Shown here: positions 42,883 to 54,434 of the stretch, one piece after another | Position numbering within the stretch: position 1 is the first letter of the stretch | Layout of the letters: each line of letters opens with the position of its first letter | From: CAIQIA01 sp945861105 | GTDB taxonomy: Bacteria > Cyanobacteriota > Cyanobacteriia > PCC-6307 > Cyanobiaceae | Reading direction: 5' to 3' | DNA length: 64,000 bases | NCBI GenBank assembly: GCA_947488815.1 | Contig: CANLCC010000004.1 | Coordinates: 22,940-86,939 of the forward strand | Made by a program: the position numbers and the translations under genes | The notes under the pieces: generated by a model | Told to the model about the DNA's origin: nothing | Seen by the model: the letters and a program-made list of their open reading frames with translations, nothing else | The model's database searches: none

Positions 42883-43219
42883 GTCCCCGGATCCCTTCCC
42901 CGCAGCAGGCACCGGCTGGGAATACCGGGTGATTCACATCGATGTGGCCAGCAAGGCTCCCCCCCGTCCCCCCGACGCGAGCGAAGCCAGCGAGCGCCTG
43001 GGGGGCGCCCTCAGCCCGGAATTCATTGCCCGCGAATTCCCTGAGCTGTACAGGAGCCAACCGCCGCTGCCGCAGCATCCTGCGGCCCAGCTGCAGCACT
43101 TTCTCAATCTGCTGGGGCAAGACGGCTGGGAGCTGACCCAGACGGCCCAGATCGGCCCGCTGCTGATGTTCTTCTTCAAGCGGCCCCGGCGGGAAGCAGG
43201 AGCCGGCTCGCCTGATTAA
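42875..43219 (+). CDS. DUF4177-like protein
   Basis: 114 residues. The start GTGWEYRVIHIDV and end LNLLGQDGWELTQTAQIGPLLMFFFKRP are the split parts of a DUF4177-type fold (WEYKV...LNELGxEGWEL...FKR). A ~50-residue variable insert lies between. Function unknown. Its first 8 bases lie in the ABC gene, suggesting co-translation. Confidence 0.8.
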   Translation: MAESPDPFPAAGTGWEYRVIHIDVASKAPPRPPDASEASERLGGALSPEFIAREFPELYRSQPPLPQHPAAQLQHFLNLLGQDGWELTQTAQIGPLLMFFFKRPRREAGAGSPD

Positions 43220-43243
43220 CATCCGGGCGAGTCCAGCGCCCCC

Positions 43244-43474
43244 ATGACCCAGTCCGGCGACCAGTCCCCCGTCCTCACCTTTGAAGGCAAGCGCTACGAC
43301 CTCAACACCCTGCCCGACGACATGAAGGAGTTGGTTCGGGGCCTGCAGGTGGCCGACGCCCAGCTGCGCCTCCACGAGGACACCCTCAAGGTGCTCGCCG
43401 TTGGTCGCCAGTCGATGGCCCTTCAGCTCAACGAGCGGCTGAAGGGTGTCGAAGCCCTGCCCGACGAGTCCTGA
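43244..43474 (+). CDS. DUF6447 family small protein
   Basis: 76 residues. The pattern VLTFEGKRYDLNTLPDDMKE, then VADAQLRLHEDTLKVLAVGRQ, is typical of DUF6447, a small family in cyanobacteria and phages of them. Function unknown. It follows the DUF4177-like gene by 24 bases. Confidence 0.78.
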   Translation: MTQSGDQSPVLTFEGKRYDLNTLPDDMKELVRGLQVADAQLRLHEDTLKVLAVGRQSMALQLNERLKGVEALPDES

Positions 43475-43483
43475 GGGCGACGG

Positions 43484-44137
43484 TCAGGTCAGTGGTTCGA
43501 GCTCAAGGAAACGGAAGTTCACCGGCTCTGACCCGTCATCTGCAGTCACCACACGCTCCTGCAGCACCCACGGCCCCCCGTCCCCCAGGGGGGCAAAGGT
43601 GTCGACGAATTGCTGACCAGGACCTTTCGGTTCGCCGCTGGCCGGATCGCTGTAACGGCTGCTGTAACGGCGGCTCAGATAGCCGGAGCCGGTCTCGGTG
43701 ATCTCTTCGGTGTGGATCGTGACGACCGTGCCGTGGATGTGGCGGTGCACCATCGTCACCACATCATCGGCGATCCGGTAGCGATCACCGGCACAGCGGC
43801 CGCCCACCTCGATCTCGAGGCCGGTGGCCTCCAGGGGGCCCGCCGTGAAGGTGTTGTCGGCATGGGTCTGCTCAAAAGGCCGACGCACGCGGTGGATGCA
43901 GACCTCCCACAGCTGCTGCTGCAGCGCCTTTTCGACCTCGGCGTCGTCGATGCCGTCGACCGTCCCCCGCAGGTCCGCCCCCACCTGGAAGCGCCCGCGC
44001 ACGCTGCGCTCACCCTGCTGCCATTCGCAGATCCCCCGATACCCCGCAAAGCCCGGCTCCCAGGTGTAACGGTTCTCGTAGGCCGCCCTGAACAGGTCTC
44101 GCACGTCAGTGCCGGGGGCGATGGCCGATGCGGTCAT
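43484..44137 (-). CDS. DUF3386 family protein
   Basis: 217 residues from MTASAIAPGTDVRDLFRAAYENRYTW. The family is a cyanobacterial protein of unknown function; characteristic parts are GYRGICEWQQGERSVRGRFQ, IDDAEVEKALQQQLWEVCIHR and LSRRYSSRYSDPASGE. The ATG is chosen over a TTG 9 codons upstream. It lies 29 bases after carB on the same strand. Confidence 0.85.
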   Translation of the reverse strand: MTASAIAPGTDVRDLFRAAYENRYTWEPGFAGYRGICEWQQGERSVRGRFQVGADLRGTVDGIDDAEVEKALQQQLWEVCIHRVRRPFEQTHADNTFTAGPLEATGLEIEVGGRCAGDRYRIADDVVTMVHRHIHGTVVTIHTEEITETGSGYLSRRYSSRYSDPASGEPKGPGQQFVDTFAPLGDGGPWVLQERVVTADDGSEPVNFRFLELEPLT

Positions 44138-44166
44138 GGGCGGAGCGATCTCATCAGCCGCCAAGC

Positions 44167-47487
<3,321 letters not shown>

Positions 47488-47590
47488 GGGCGGTGGCAGG
47501 TCAGTCTGGCTTCAGCTTCTCACTCCCGCCCCCCTTCCGTGGGGCTCGCTAGGGTGTGTGTCGATCACGACGTCGGAAGCGTCCGCATCC

Positions 47591-48226
47591 ATGAGTGAGC
47601 TCCAGCGCCTGAAAGGGCTGCTGCCGCCGGAAATGCAGAGCTGGGTCTTCGTGGAGGCCGCAGCTTCGGCCACCCCACCGCTGATCAATCTGGAGGAGAT
47701 CGGCCGCGACGAGGTGGAGATCCAGATCGACCTCGATGCCTGGGACGCCCTGGCCCTCGACCATCGCAACCTGCTGTTCTGGCACGAGGTGGGTCGCATC
47801 CAGAACGACACCATTCCCCGGGACGGCTGGGAGATGGCCGCCCTGGCCATCGGCCTGGGGGGAGCCATCGGTGAGCTCTGGGTGCAGGACGGCCTGCTCC
47901 TGGTGCTGGCGATGGGGCTGTCGGGGTTCGCCGGATACCGGCTGTATCTCAAGAACAACTCGGAGAAGCGGCTGCAGGACGCCATCTCCGCTGATGAACG
48001 GGCCATCGGTCTGGCGACCCGCTTCGGCTACACCCTGCCCAACGCCTACAAGAGCCTCGGCGGAGCCCTCAAGGAGCGGATCGAACAGACCCGCAAGAAG
48101 CGGCAACGCGCGTTCTACGAAGATCGTCTCGAAGCCCTCCGCCGCAGTGCCGGCAAGGCCCGTGAGGAGATGGCCCAGCAGCAGGGCAGCCGCAGTTCCC
48201 TCACGAGTGAGAACGTCTATGGATAG
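47591..48226 (+). CDS. DUF3318 family membrane protein
   Basis: 211 residues. MSELQRLKGLLPPEMQSWVFVEAA and LALDHRNLLFWHEVGRIQNDTIPRDGWEM are the DUF3318 hallmarks. Two hydrophobic helices (ALAIGLGGAIGELWVQD; LLLVLAMGLSGFAGYRLYL) follow, then a basic coiled-coil-like tail. Function unknown. It overlaps rsfS by 8 bases. Confidence 0.88.
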   Translation: MSELQRLKGLLPPEMQSWVFVEAAASATPPLINLEEIGRDEVEIQIDLDAWDALALDHRNLLFWHEVGRIQNDTIPRDGWEMAALAIGLGGAIGELWVQDGLLLVLAMGLSGFAGYRLYLKNNSEKRLQDAISADERAIGLATRFGYTLPNAYKSLGGALKERIEQTRKKRQRAFYEDRLEALRRSAGKAREEMAQQQGSRSSLTSENVYG

Positions 48227-48605
48227 TGCCGGCCTGGCCCAGCTGGCCGCTGAAGCGGCGGATGACCGCAAGGCCGTCGACATTCGCCTGCTGCGGGTCG
48301 AACAGGTCACCACTCTCACCGAGTGGTTCCTGATCTGCAGCGGCCTCTCGGACGTGCAGGTGAGGGCCATTGCCCGGTCGGTCGAGGATCGGCTGGAGGC
48401 CGAAGGCTCCCGCCTGCCCCTGCGGAGGGAGGGGCTGAGCGAAGGCCGCTGGATCCTGCTCGACTACGGCGATCTGATCGTGCAGGTGTTCACGCCCCAG
48501 GAGCGGCGTTACTACGATCTCGAGGCCTTCTGGGGCCACGGGGAGAGCATCCCCTTCCATCCGGCTCCGGCGGCGACTGGCACACCACCCATCCCCCTTC
48601 CATGA
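48219..48605 (+). CDS. rsfS: Ribosomal silencing factor RsfS
   Basis: Binds L14 on the large subunit and blocks subunit joining when growth slows. 128 residues. The family pattern is AAEAADDRKAVDIRLLRVEQ, TEWFLICSGLSDVQVRAIARSV and GRWILLDYGDLIVQVFTPQERRYYDLEAFWG. The ATG lies inside the DUF3318 end (8-base overlap) and the stop overlaps the CGLD27 start as ATGA. Confidence 0.95.
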   Translation: MDSAGLAQLAAEAADDRKAVDIRLLRVEQVTTLTEWFLICSGLSDVQVRAIARSVEDRLEAEGSRLPLRREGLSEGRWILLDYGDLIVQVFTPQERRYYDLEAFWGHGESIPFHPAPAATGTPPIPLP

Positions 48606-49090
48606 CCGAGGTCTGCCCGGTACCTCCTGATCAGCGCCCGCTGCATGAGTTCCGGCAACTGCAGACCTCCTGGTTCTTCCGTTGGCCGCTGCAGTCCCCG
48701 GCGAGCCTCACACGGTCGTTGCTCCTGGGCTGGATGCTCTGCCTGCCCCTGAGCCTGCTCGTGGCCAGTGGCAGCCTTCCCCTGAGGCACCATCCCCCGC
48801 AGCTGGTGATCGCCGGCGCCCTGGCTGCCCTCGCCCTGCCGGCCCTGCTGCTGGTGCGCCAATGGCTCGGCTGGACCTATGTGCAGCGCCGTCTGCTCAG
48901 TGAACGGATCGCCTACGAGGAATCGGGCTGGTACGACGGCCAGGAGTGGGAGAAACCCCTGCACTGGCGCCAGCAGGATCTTCTGGTGGCCCAGCACCAG
49001 GTGAAACCGGTGCTGCAACGGCTGCTGCGCGCCGCCCTCTGGCTGCTGCTGCTCGTCGCCGGAGGCACCGGCCTCTGGCAGGCTCTCTGA
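48602..49090 (+). CDS. CGLD27-like (DUF1230, Ycf36) membrane protein
   Basis: 162 residues. VPPDQRPLHEFRQLQTSWFFRWP, two long hydrophobic helices and LSERIAYEESGWYDGQEWEK, LHWRQQDLLVAQHQVKP match CGLD27, a protein conserved in the green lineage and found as Ycf36 in red plastids. Function not settled; a role in thylakoid or chloroplast homeostasis is inferred. Coupled to rsfS by ATGA. Confidence 0.88.
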   Translation: MTEVCPVPPDQRPLHEFRQLQTSWFFRWPLQSPASLTRSLLLGWMLCLPLSLLVASGSLPLRHHPPQLVIAGALAALALPALLLVRQWLGWTYVQRRLLSERIAYEESGWYDGQEWEKPLHWRQQDLLVAQHQVKPVLQRLLRAALWLLLLVAGGTGLWQAL

Positions 49091-49114
49091 ACCCCGCGGC
49101 CTCTCCCCACCGGC

Positions 49115-50092
49115 ATGGCATCTTCCCTCGGCCGTTCATCCAGCTCGCGGCTGAGTCCGCCCCCTCTGGAGGTGCGTCTGCTGCGCAACGGCATGGTCGA
49201 GTCCCTCCATCGGGTCCATGCGGTGGTGGCCGACACCCGGGGGCGGTTGCTGATGCGGGCGGGCGACGCCTCCCACCTCAGCTTCATCCGTTCGGCACTC
49301 AAGCCACTCCAGGCCGAATCCTTCGTCTCCAGCGGCGCCGCCGATCTGCAGGGGGCCTCGGACCGCGCCCTGGCCATCGCCTGTGCGTCCCACGGGGGCA
49401 CCACCGAACAGGCCCGCGAGGTCTTCCAGCTGCTGTGGAAGGCCGAGGTGGATGTGTCCTACCTGCGCTGCCCCTGTCCCCCTGGGGCCACCAGCCCGCT
49501 GCAGCACAACTGCTCGGGCAAGCATGCGGCCTTTCTGGCCACCTGCCGTCGGCTGGGATGGCCCCTGGAGAACTACCTCGATCCCGACCACCCGTTGCAG
49601 CAGGACGTGCTGCGACGGGTGGCCGAGCGGCTTGGCCTTCCGGCCCCCGAACTGGTGACCGCCTGTGACGACTGCGGTGCACCCACCCTGCAGCTCCCCC
49701 TGGCGCAGATGGCCCTGCTCTATGCCCACCTCGGCAGCGGTGTTCTGCCCACCCTCGAGCGGCTGACGCGGGCGATGCAGGCCCACCCGCAGCTGGTGGC
49801 GGGTGAAGGCCGCTTCGACACCGAACTGATGCAACGCTCCCTGGGGCTGCTTGTCAGCAAGGGTGGAGCCGAAGGAATCCAGTGCCTGGCCCGCCTGGGC
49901 GAGGGCCTCGGGCTGGCGATCAAGGTCGAGGACGGTTCTCACCGGGCCAAGTGGGCCGTGGCCCTGCACCTGCTGCGGCAACTCGAATGGCTCACCCCCG
50001 CGGCCCAGGACGAACTGGAGGAACGCTTCCTGTATCCGATGGCCGGCCAGCGCCTCGACGTGGTCGGCGAGCTGCGGTTTGACGGCGTCTGA
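49115..50092 (+). CDS. L-asparaginase II family protein
   Basis: 325 residues. Matches the asparaginase II (PF06089) family: VRLLRNGMVESLHRVHAVVADTRG, FIRSALKPLQAESF, ACASHGGTTEQAREV, LQHNCSGKHAAFLATCRR and VTACDDCGAPTLQLPLAQMA. The SGKHA segment and the Cys-Asp-Asp-Cys site resemble the Rhizobium ReAV enzyme. Predicted to turn asparagine into aspartate and ammonia in the cytoplasm. It closes the DUF3318-rsfS-CGLD27 run. Confidence 0.9.
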   Translation: MASSLGRSSSSRLSPPPLEVRLLRNGMVESLHRVHAVVADTRGRLLMRAGDASHLSFIRSALKPLQAESFVSSGAADLQGASDRALAIACASHGGTTEQAREVFQLLWKAEVDVSYLRCPCPPGATSPLQHNCSGKHAAFLATCRRLGWPLENYLDPDHPLQQDVLRRVAERLGLPAPELVTACDDCGAPTLQLPLAQMALLYAHLGSGVLPTLERLTRAMQAHPQLVAGEGRFDTELMQRSLGLLVSKGGAEGIQCLARLGEGLGLAIKVEDGSHRAKWAVALHLLRQLEWLTPAAQDELEERFLYPMAGQRLDVVGELRFDGV

Positions 50093-50103
50093 CCGGTTGC
50101 CCC

Positions 50104-50132
50104 TTGCCAGAGTGCGTGCTGCAGACTACATT
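50104..50132 (+). promoter_or_regulatory. Promoter of the initiator tRNA gene
   Basis: TTGCCA (50104-50109) and TACATT (50127-50132) stand 17 bases apart, a near-consensus sigma-70 promoter. The tRNA begins 12 bases after the -10 box, which leaves a few bases of 5' leader. Confidence 0.72.
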
Positions 50133-50143
50133 TCAAGAGACGG

Positions 50144-50220
<77 letters not shown>

Positions 50221-50225
50221 TTTCC

Positions 50226-50254
50226 GCCGACCCGATGGGGTCGGCTTTTTTTTT
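50226..50254 (+). terminator. Intrinsic terminator after tRNA-fMet
   Basis: GCCGACCC-GATG-GGGTCGGC, an 8-bp perfect stem, followed by nine T. It ends the tRNA transcript five bases after CCA. Confidence 0.95.
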
Positions 50255-50270
50255 GCCTGATCAAGGTGGG

Positions 50271-50522
50271 TCAGTCGTCCCGGCGGAAGAGGCTCTCGAG
50301 ATAGAGATCGGCGACCGCGCGCTCGCGGCTGCCGTTGAGGTGCAGGAAGCTCGCCAGGGCAGAGCGAAGCACCTGGGGCTGGTCCCACTGGGGATGGAGG
50401 CGCAGGAACTCCTGCAGGCTCTGGAAGAGGGCTTCGGGCACCTCGGTCTCGACAGGAACCTCCCCCTGGACCCCGAAGGGCTCAGTGCTGCTGCGGCCGA
50501 GGTCGTCGAGGGGAAGGGTCAT
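50271..50522 (-). CDS. DUF2811 family protein
   Basis: 83 residues from MTLPLDDLGRSSTEPFG. The pattern VPVETEVPEALFQSLQEFLR, then WDQPQVLRSALASFLHLNG and RAVADLYLESLF, is DUF2811, a cyanobacterial family of unknown function. The ATG overlaps the stop of the broken gene upstream as ATGA, so it was built for coupled translation. Confidence 0.85.
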   Translation of the reverse strand: MTLPLDDLGRSSTEPFGVQGEVPVETEVPEALFQSLQEFLRLHPQWDQPQVLRSALASFLHLNGSRERAVADLYLESLFRRDD

Positions 50523-50855
50523 GCCTGGTGCAAAGGCGTCGGCCCCCGATGAAGCCACACCATGGCGAGGTCGTCAAAGTGCCATGGGCGGGGGTCAGCT
50601 GCGCCCGTCTCACCAGAGGGCCCCAGTCGCCGCAAGGGTTTCTGGCGATAGAAGCGATCAGGGGGCGCTGGTTGGGCTCCGGGACGCTGCCGTCAAGGGC
50701 TACCCCTCGCCAGAGATCAGATCCCACAGGGCCCCTGCGGCACTGGAGTCCTGGGCGACGAACCTGGGGAAAACCACCAGCGGAGCCTGGGAAAACTCCC
50801 CGACCCTGGGGAGAACGGTCAACTGATCAGTTGTTCTGATCAATGCCCCCACCAT
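50519..50855 (-). pseudogene. Small gene broken by two single-base losses
   Basis: From the ATG at 50855 the frame reads MVGALIRTTDQLTVLPRVGE, then GEFSQAPLVVFPRFVAQ, SSAAGALWDLISGEG and a TAG. Adding one G to a GGGG run gives VALDGSVPEPNQRP; adding one C to a later C5 run gives PDRFYRQKPLRRLGPSG, then DPRPWHFDDLAMVWLHRGPT and the ATGA that opens DUF2811. The three pieces join into one ~110-residue protein-like sequence. Family unknown to me. Either a real decayed gene or homopolymer sequencing error. It fills the 370-base stretch between cbiX and DUF2811. Confidence 0.55.
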
Positions 50856-50891
50856 TGCCGCTGGGGTCCCGCCGCGACGGTTGTGACCGAT

Positions 50892-51968
50892 TCAGTGGCC
50901 AGCCCCACCCCCCAGGGAGCGGGGCCCCAGGGGATGATCGGCATGGGGATAAGGGGCATGGCCATGGCCGTGGCCGTGACTGGAAGTGTGGTCGTGCGGG
51001 TGATCGTGGGACGGGGGCGGCAGCGGAATGCCATCGGGCTGGCAGGCGCCGGTGCATTCCCGCTCGCAGAGGTCGCACGACAGGGCCAGCCCCTCGACAT
51101 GGTGGTGGTGGCTGCGCTGGGGCAATCCCACCTCCTGCTCGAAACCCAGCACCTGGTCGCGGTACTTGCAGAGGGAACAGTTCATCGGCGCCTCCCCCTC
51201 GAAGGCCTCCACCACCCGCAGGCGCACGGTGTCGATCACCAGCGGATGGTCACCCAGATAGGGGACCGGCAGGATCTCGATCTCGGGATGGTCGGCCGCC
51301 ACACGCTCGCTGTGCAGGCGGATGCGGCTCACCAGCACACCTGAGAAGAGAAAGTAGGGGAACACCAGGATGCGACGGAAGCCCAGCCGCACCGCATGGC
51401 GCAGACCGGGTTCCACCAGAGGAAAGGTGACCCCGGAGAACACCGTCTCGCCCCAGCCGAACCCGAAACCCTCCACCAGCATCCGCGTCAGCTTGGCCAC
51501 ATTCGAATTGGCATCGGGATCGGAGGACCCTCGGCCGACCACCACCAGCAGGGTGTCCGCCAGCGGATGGGGAGGGGCCGCGTCGAGGGCCTCCTGCAGA
51601 CGGGCCCCGGCGGCCTGGATCATCCGCCGGTCGAGGCCGAGTTCACGCCCGTAGTCGATGCGCAGACCGGTCTCGGCGGCATAGGCATTGAGCACCGAGG
51701 GAATGTCGTTCTTGGCATGGCCTGCGGCGAACAGCAGTCCGGGCACCGCCAGCACCCGACGCACCCCCTGCTGGCGCAGTTCATCGAGGCCGTCCCGCAA
51801 CACCGGACGGGCGAACTCGAGATACCCATGGGCCACGGGCAGCTCTGGCATCCGTTGCCGCACACCCGCCGCCAGACGACCGAACTCCTCAACAGCCAGC
51901 CGATTGCGGCTGCCATGGCCGCAGAGCAGAACACCGAGGCCGTCGACGGGATGGATCGGAAAACTCAT
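50892..51968 (-). CDS. cbiX: Sirohydrochlorin cobalt/ferrochelatase, CbiX long form
   Basis: Inserts metal into sirohydrochlorin for B12 or siroheme. 358 residues from MSFPIHPVDGLGVLLCGHGSRNRLAV. Two CbiX halves are present: CGHGSRN...HGYLEFARPVLRDGLDEL and VVGRGSSDPDANSNV. After the chelatase part comes MNCSLCKYR, the MxCxxC motif that binds an Fe-S cluster in Bacillus megaterium CbiX. Then a second Cys cluster LSCDLCERECTGAC and a His-rich tail (HDHPHDHTSSHGHGHGH) follow. The tail may store or deliver Co or Ni. It fits a B12-dependent organism, since nrdJ is in the window. Confidence 0.92.
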   Translation of the reverse strand: MSFPIHPVDGLGVLLCGHGSRNRLAVEEFGRLAAGVRQRMPELPVAHGYLEFARPVLRDGLDELRQQGVRRVLAVPGLLFAAGHAKNDIPSVLNAYAAETGLRIDYGRELGLDRRMIQAAGARLQEALDAAPPHPLADTLLVVVGRGSSDPDANSNVAKLTRMLVEGFGFGWGETVFSGVTFPLVEPGLRHAVRLGFRRILVFPYFLFSGVLVSRIRLHSERVAADHPEIEILPVPYLGDHPLVIDTVRLRVVEAFEGEAPMNCSLCKYRDQVLGFEQEVGLPQRSHHHHVEGLALSCDLCERECTGACQPDGIPLPPPSHDHPHDHTSSHGHGHGHAPYPHADHPLGPRSLGGGAGH

Positions 51969-51991
51969 GGGGAAGGGCCACTCAACGGACC

Positions 51992-53104
51992 CTATCGCGG
52001 GCCCCAGGGACTGCCCACGGCTTCGCTGCCCTGGCCATCGGCGCTGCGCAGGCAGGCATCGATGATCTGCTGACTGATGCGACCCTCCTGGAGCCCCGGC
52101 AGCATCGGCCGACCTTCGCGGATCGCCAGGGCCCACCAGCCCAGGAGCCGCTGGACCGGCGCGAGGCGTCCGTCGGACCAGGTGCGGTCGAAGGCCAGGG
52201 CCGGATCGGGCTCGAGAAGCCGCAGCGGTTCCCCCGTGCGGGCCCCCTGGAGTTGAAACCCGTGGACGTAATCCCGCTGGTTGGCACTGCCGAGCACCAG
52301 GGTGCCCGCGGACCCATGCACCTCAAGCCAGCACCCACGGCCCAGACGAGCCGTCGATGCCAGGGCGATCTGCACCGGCAGGCTGCGGCCCGATGGGGAC
52401 CAGTGTGGTTCGACGATCAACTGCGCGAGGGCCGTGTCGGCGGCATCGACGACGGCGGTGCCACCCCCGACCAGGGGACGCTCGGAGATCGAGACGGTGA
52501 GCTGGGCCTGCACCTGGCGGACGGGGCCCACCATCCACTCGATCAGGTCGAAGGCATGGCTGCCGAGGGCCCCGAGCACCCCGCCCCCCTGCTCCCGGGA
52601 TGAGTACCAGCTCCAGGGACGGGCAGGATCGCTGCGGCTGCCCATCAGCCAGTCCAGGCGCAGCACCCAGGGCTCGCCCACCCAGCCCTGCTCGAGCAGG
52701 GCGGCCATCTGCTGGAACAACGGCACGGCCCTGTATTCAAAGTCGACACCCACCACACAGCCCTGGGCGTGGGCGAGGCGTTCGAGCTCCTCGGCGGCCG
52801 TTGCCCCAAGGGTGACGGGCTTTTCGAGCAGCAGGTGGCGGCCGGCCAGCAAGGCCTGGCGGGCCAGGGCCTGGCGAGGGGCGGGGGGAGTGGCGATCAC
52901 CACCGCCTCGACGGCGGGGTCAGCGAGCACCTGGGCGAAGTCGGTGCTGCCGGGCAGCTGCGCTGCCGCCATCGCAGTGGCGAGACGATCGGCGCGGGGA
53001 TGCCAGAGGGCCACCGGTTCGGTGTAAGGGCAGGCCCGCAGGGCCGGCAGATGCACGGCCTCACCGAAGCCGAGGCCGGCGATCGCCACACCGACGGGTC
53101 TCAT
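51992..53104 (-). CDS. Gfo/Idh/MocA family oxidoreductase
   Basis: 370 residues. N-terminal NAD(P) fold VGVAIAGLGFGEAVHLPALR, then AVVIATPPAPRQALARQALLAGRHLLLEKPVTL with the EKP motif, VGVDFEYRAVPLFQQM, and the C-terminal domain with GGGVLGALGSHAFDLIEWMVGPV. Likely acts on a sugar or sugar-nucleotide; substrate not clear. Its start overlaps the stop of orf141 as ATGA. Confidence 0.9.
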   Translation of the reverse strand: MRPVGVAIAGLGFGEAVHLPALRACPYTEPVALWHPRADRLATAMAAAQLPGSTDFAQVLADPAVEAVVIATPPAPRQALARQALLAGRHLLLEKPVTLGATAAEELERLAHAQGCVVGVDFEYRAVPLFQQMAALLEQGWVGEPWVLRLDWLMGSRSDPARPWSWYSSREQGGGVLGALGSHAFDLIEWMVGPVRQVQAQLTVSISERPLVGGGTAVVDAADTALAQLIVEPHWSPSGRSLPVQIALASTARLGRGCWLEVHGSAGTLVLGSANQRDYVHGFQLQGARTGEPLRLLEPDPALAFDRTWSDGRLAPVQRLLGWWALAIREGRPMLPGLQEGRISQQIIDACLRSADGQGSEAVGSPWGPR

Positions 53105-53526
53105 CCCAGCAACCCCTGACGACGGGCCTCGGCACAGCTCGCCTCCAGCACAGAACCCACCAGCGCGTCGCTGGCCGCCGCTTCCCAGCTGGCCTGCAGC
53201 CGGGGCAGGCCATTGCGCTGAAGATCGCGGTAGAGGGCCTGGCCGCAATCCAGCTCCATCACATACAGGCTTCCGGAGGGGGGGCGCTCACCATCCCCCG
53301 CGGGCGGAAGGTAGCGGCTCAGCACCGTCAGTCGCTGCTGACGATCCACCCTCAGACTGCCGCGATCCCACCACTGGCGTCCCTCGGCCGTGGCCGGCAC
53401 CTCCTCCCAGTCCACCGGGCCAGCGAGGACCGGCAGGGGAGCGGACAGCAGGAGCACCAGCACCGCCAGCAGGCCCCAGACCCGCTGAACAAACCGGCGA
53501 AGGCCATGGCGGCGATCTGACGTCAT
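53101..53526 (-). CDS. Secreted or periplasmic protein, unknown function
   Basis: 141 residues. A signal sequence (RVWGLLAVLVLLLSAPLPVLAG) is followed by a small domain: DWEEVPATAEGRQWWDRGSLR, SGSLYVMELDCGQALYRD and LEASCAEARRQGL with two Cys that may form a disulfide. Not recognised. Coupled by ATGA overlaps to accD upstream and the oxidoreductase downstream. Confidence 0.75.
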   Translation of the reverse strand: MTSDRRHGLRRFVQRVWGLLAVLVLLLSAPLPVLAGPVDWEEVPATAEGRQWWDRGSLRVDRQQRLTVLSRYLPPAGDGERPPSGSLYVMELDCGQALYRDLQRNGLPRLQASWEAAASDALVGSVLEASCAEARRQGLLG

Positions 53527-54434
53527 GGCGCAGCCACCATCGTTGGTCGCGCTTCAACCCCATGCAGCCGCAACAGGCTGGCCAGGGTCTCCCGCAGCTT
53601 CGGACGGGGAACGATCGCGTCCACGAAACCGTGCTCGAGGAGGTACTCAGCCGTCTGAAAATCGTCCGGCAGCTTCTCCCGCAGGGTCTGCTCGATGACC
53701 CGGCGGCCCGCGAAGCCGATCAGGGCCTTGGGTTCAGCCAGGATGAGATCGCCGAGCATCGCGAAGCTGGCCGTGACCCCGCCGGTGGTGGGATGGGTGA
53801 GCAGCGGCAAATAAAGCAGTCGCGCCTGCCGGTGGCGCTCGAGGGCCGCTGAAATCTTGGCCATCTGCATCAGGCTCAGCATCCCCTCCTGCATGCGGGC
53901 GCCGCCGCTGGCACAGACGATCAGCACAGGCCACCGTTGCGCCGTGGCCACCTCGATCAGTCGGGTGAGCTTCTCGCCCACCACCGATCCCATGCTCCCG
54001 CCCATGAAGCGGAATTCCATGACGCCGACCGCCAGGGGCAGGCCCTCGATCCGTCCCTGGCCGCAGACCACGGCATCCCGCATCCCTGTCAGCCGCTGGC
54101 TGTCCTTGAGGCGATCGCTGTAGGCCCTGCGGTCCCTGAAGACCAGGGGATCCCCCGGGGCCAGATGGTCATCCATCGGCAGGAAACTGCCCGGATCCAG
54201 GAGCAGCCGCAGCCGCTCCTGGCTGTCGATGCGATGGTGGTGCCCACAGCCGGCGCAGACACTGGCATTGGCCAGCAGATCCTTGCGATAGACCACCTGG
54301 CTGCAGGCAGGACACTTGCTCCAGAGCCCATCCCCTTCCTCGTTGTCCTGAATGGGGCGAACCACCGGCGCCGACTTGCGGCGATCGGCGAACCAGTCGA
54401 GAAGCGACACGGCATCCGGCAGGAATCGCCCCAT
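53523..54434 (-). CDS. accD: Acetyl-CoA carboxylase carboxyltransferase subunit beta
   Basis: Carboxyltransferase beta chain of ACC, first step of fatty acid synthesis; pairs with AccA. A C4 zinc finger KCPACSQ...CAGCGHHH sits at residues 40-65, followed by the crotonase-like fold with LPLAVGVMEFRFMGGSMGSVVGEKLTRLI, CASGGARMQEG, and LLTHPTTGGVTASFAMLGD. The ATG overlaps the pilD stop as TAATG; a GTG at 54410 (VSLLDWFADRRKS) is the family-like alternative start. 303 residues or 295. Confidence 0.96.
   Translation of the reverse strand: MGRFLPDAVSLLDWFADRRKSAPVVRPIQDNEEGDGLWSKCPACSQVVYRKDLLANASVCAGCGHHHRIDSQERLRLLLDPGSFLPMDDHLAPGDPLVFRDRRAYSDRLKDSQRLTGMRDAVVCGQGRIEGLPLAVGVMEFRFMGGSMGSVVGEKLTRLIEVATAQRWPVLIVCASGGARMQEGMLSLMQMAKISAALERHRQARLLYLPLLTHPTTGGVTASFAMLGDLILAEPKALIGFAGRRVIEQTLREKLPDDFQTAEYLLEHGFVDAIVPRPKLRETLASLLRLHGVEARPTMVAAP

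Noticed and set aside
50482..50727. 81-codon minus-strand ORF overlapping DUF2811
   Set aside because: It is the middle frame of the broken gene read too far in both directions; only VALDGSVPEPNQRP of it fits the joined protein.
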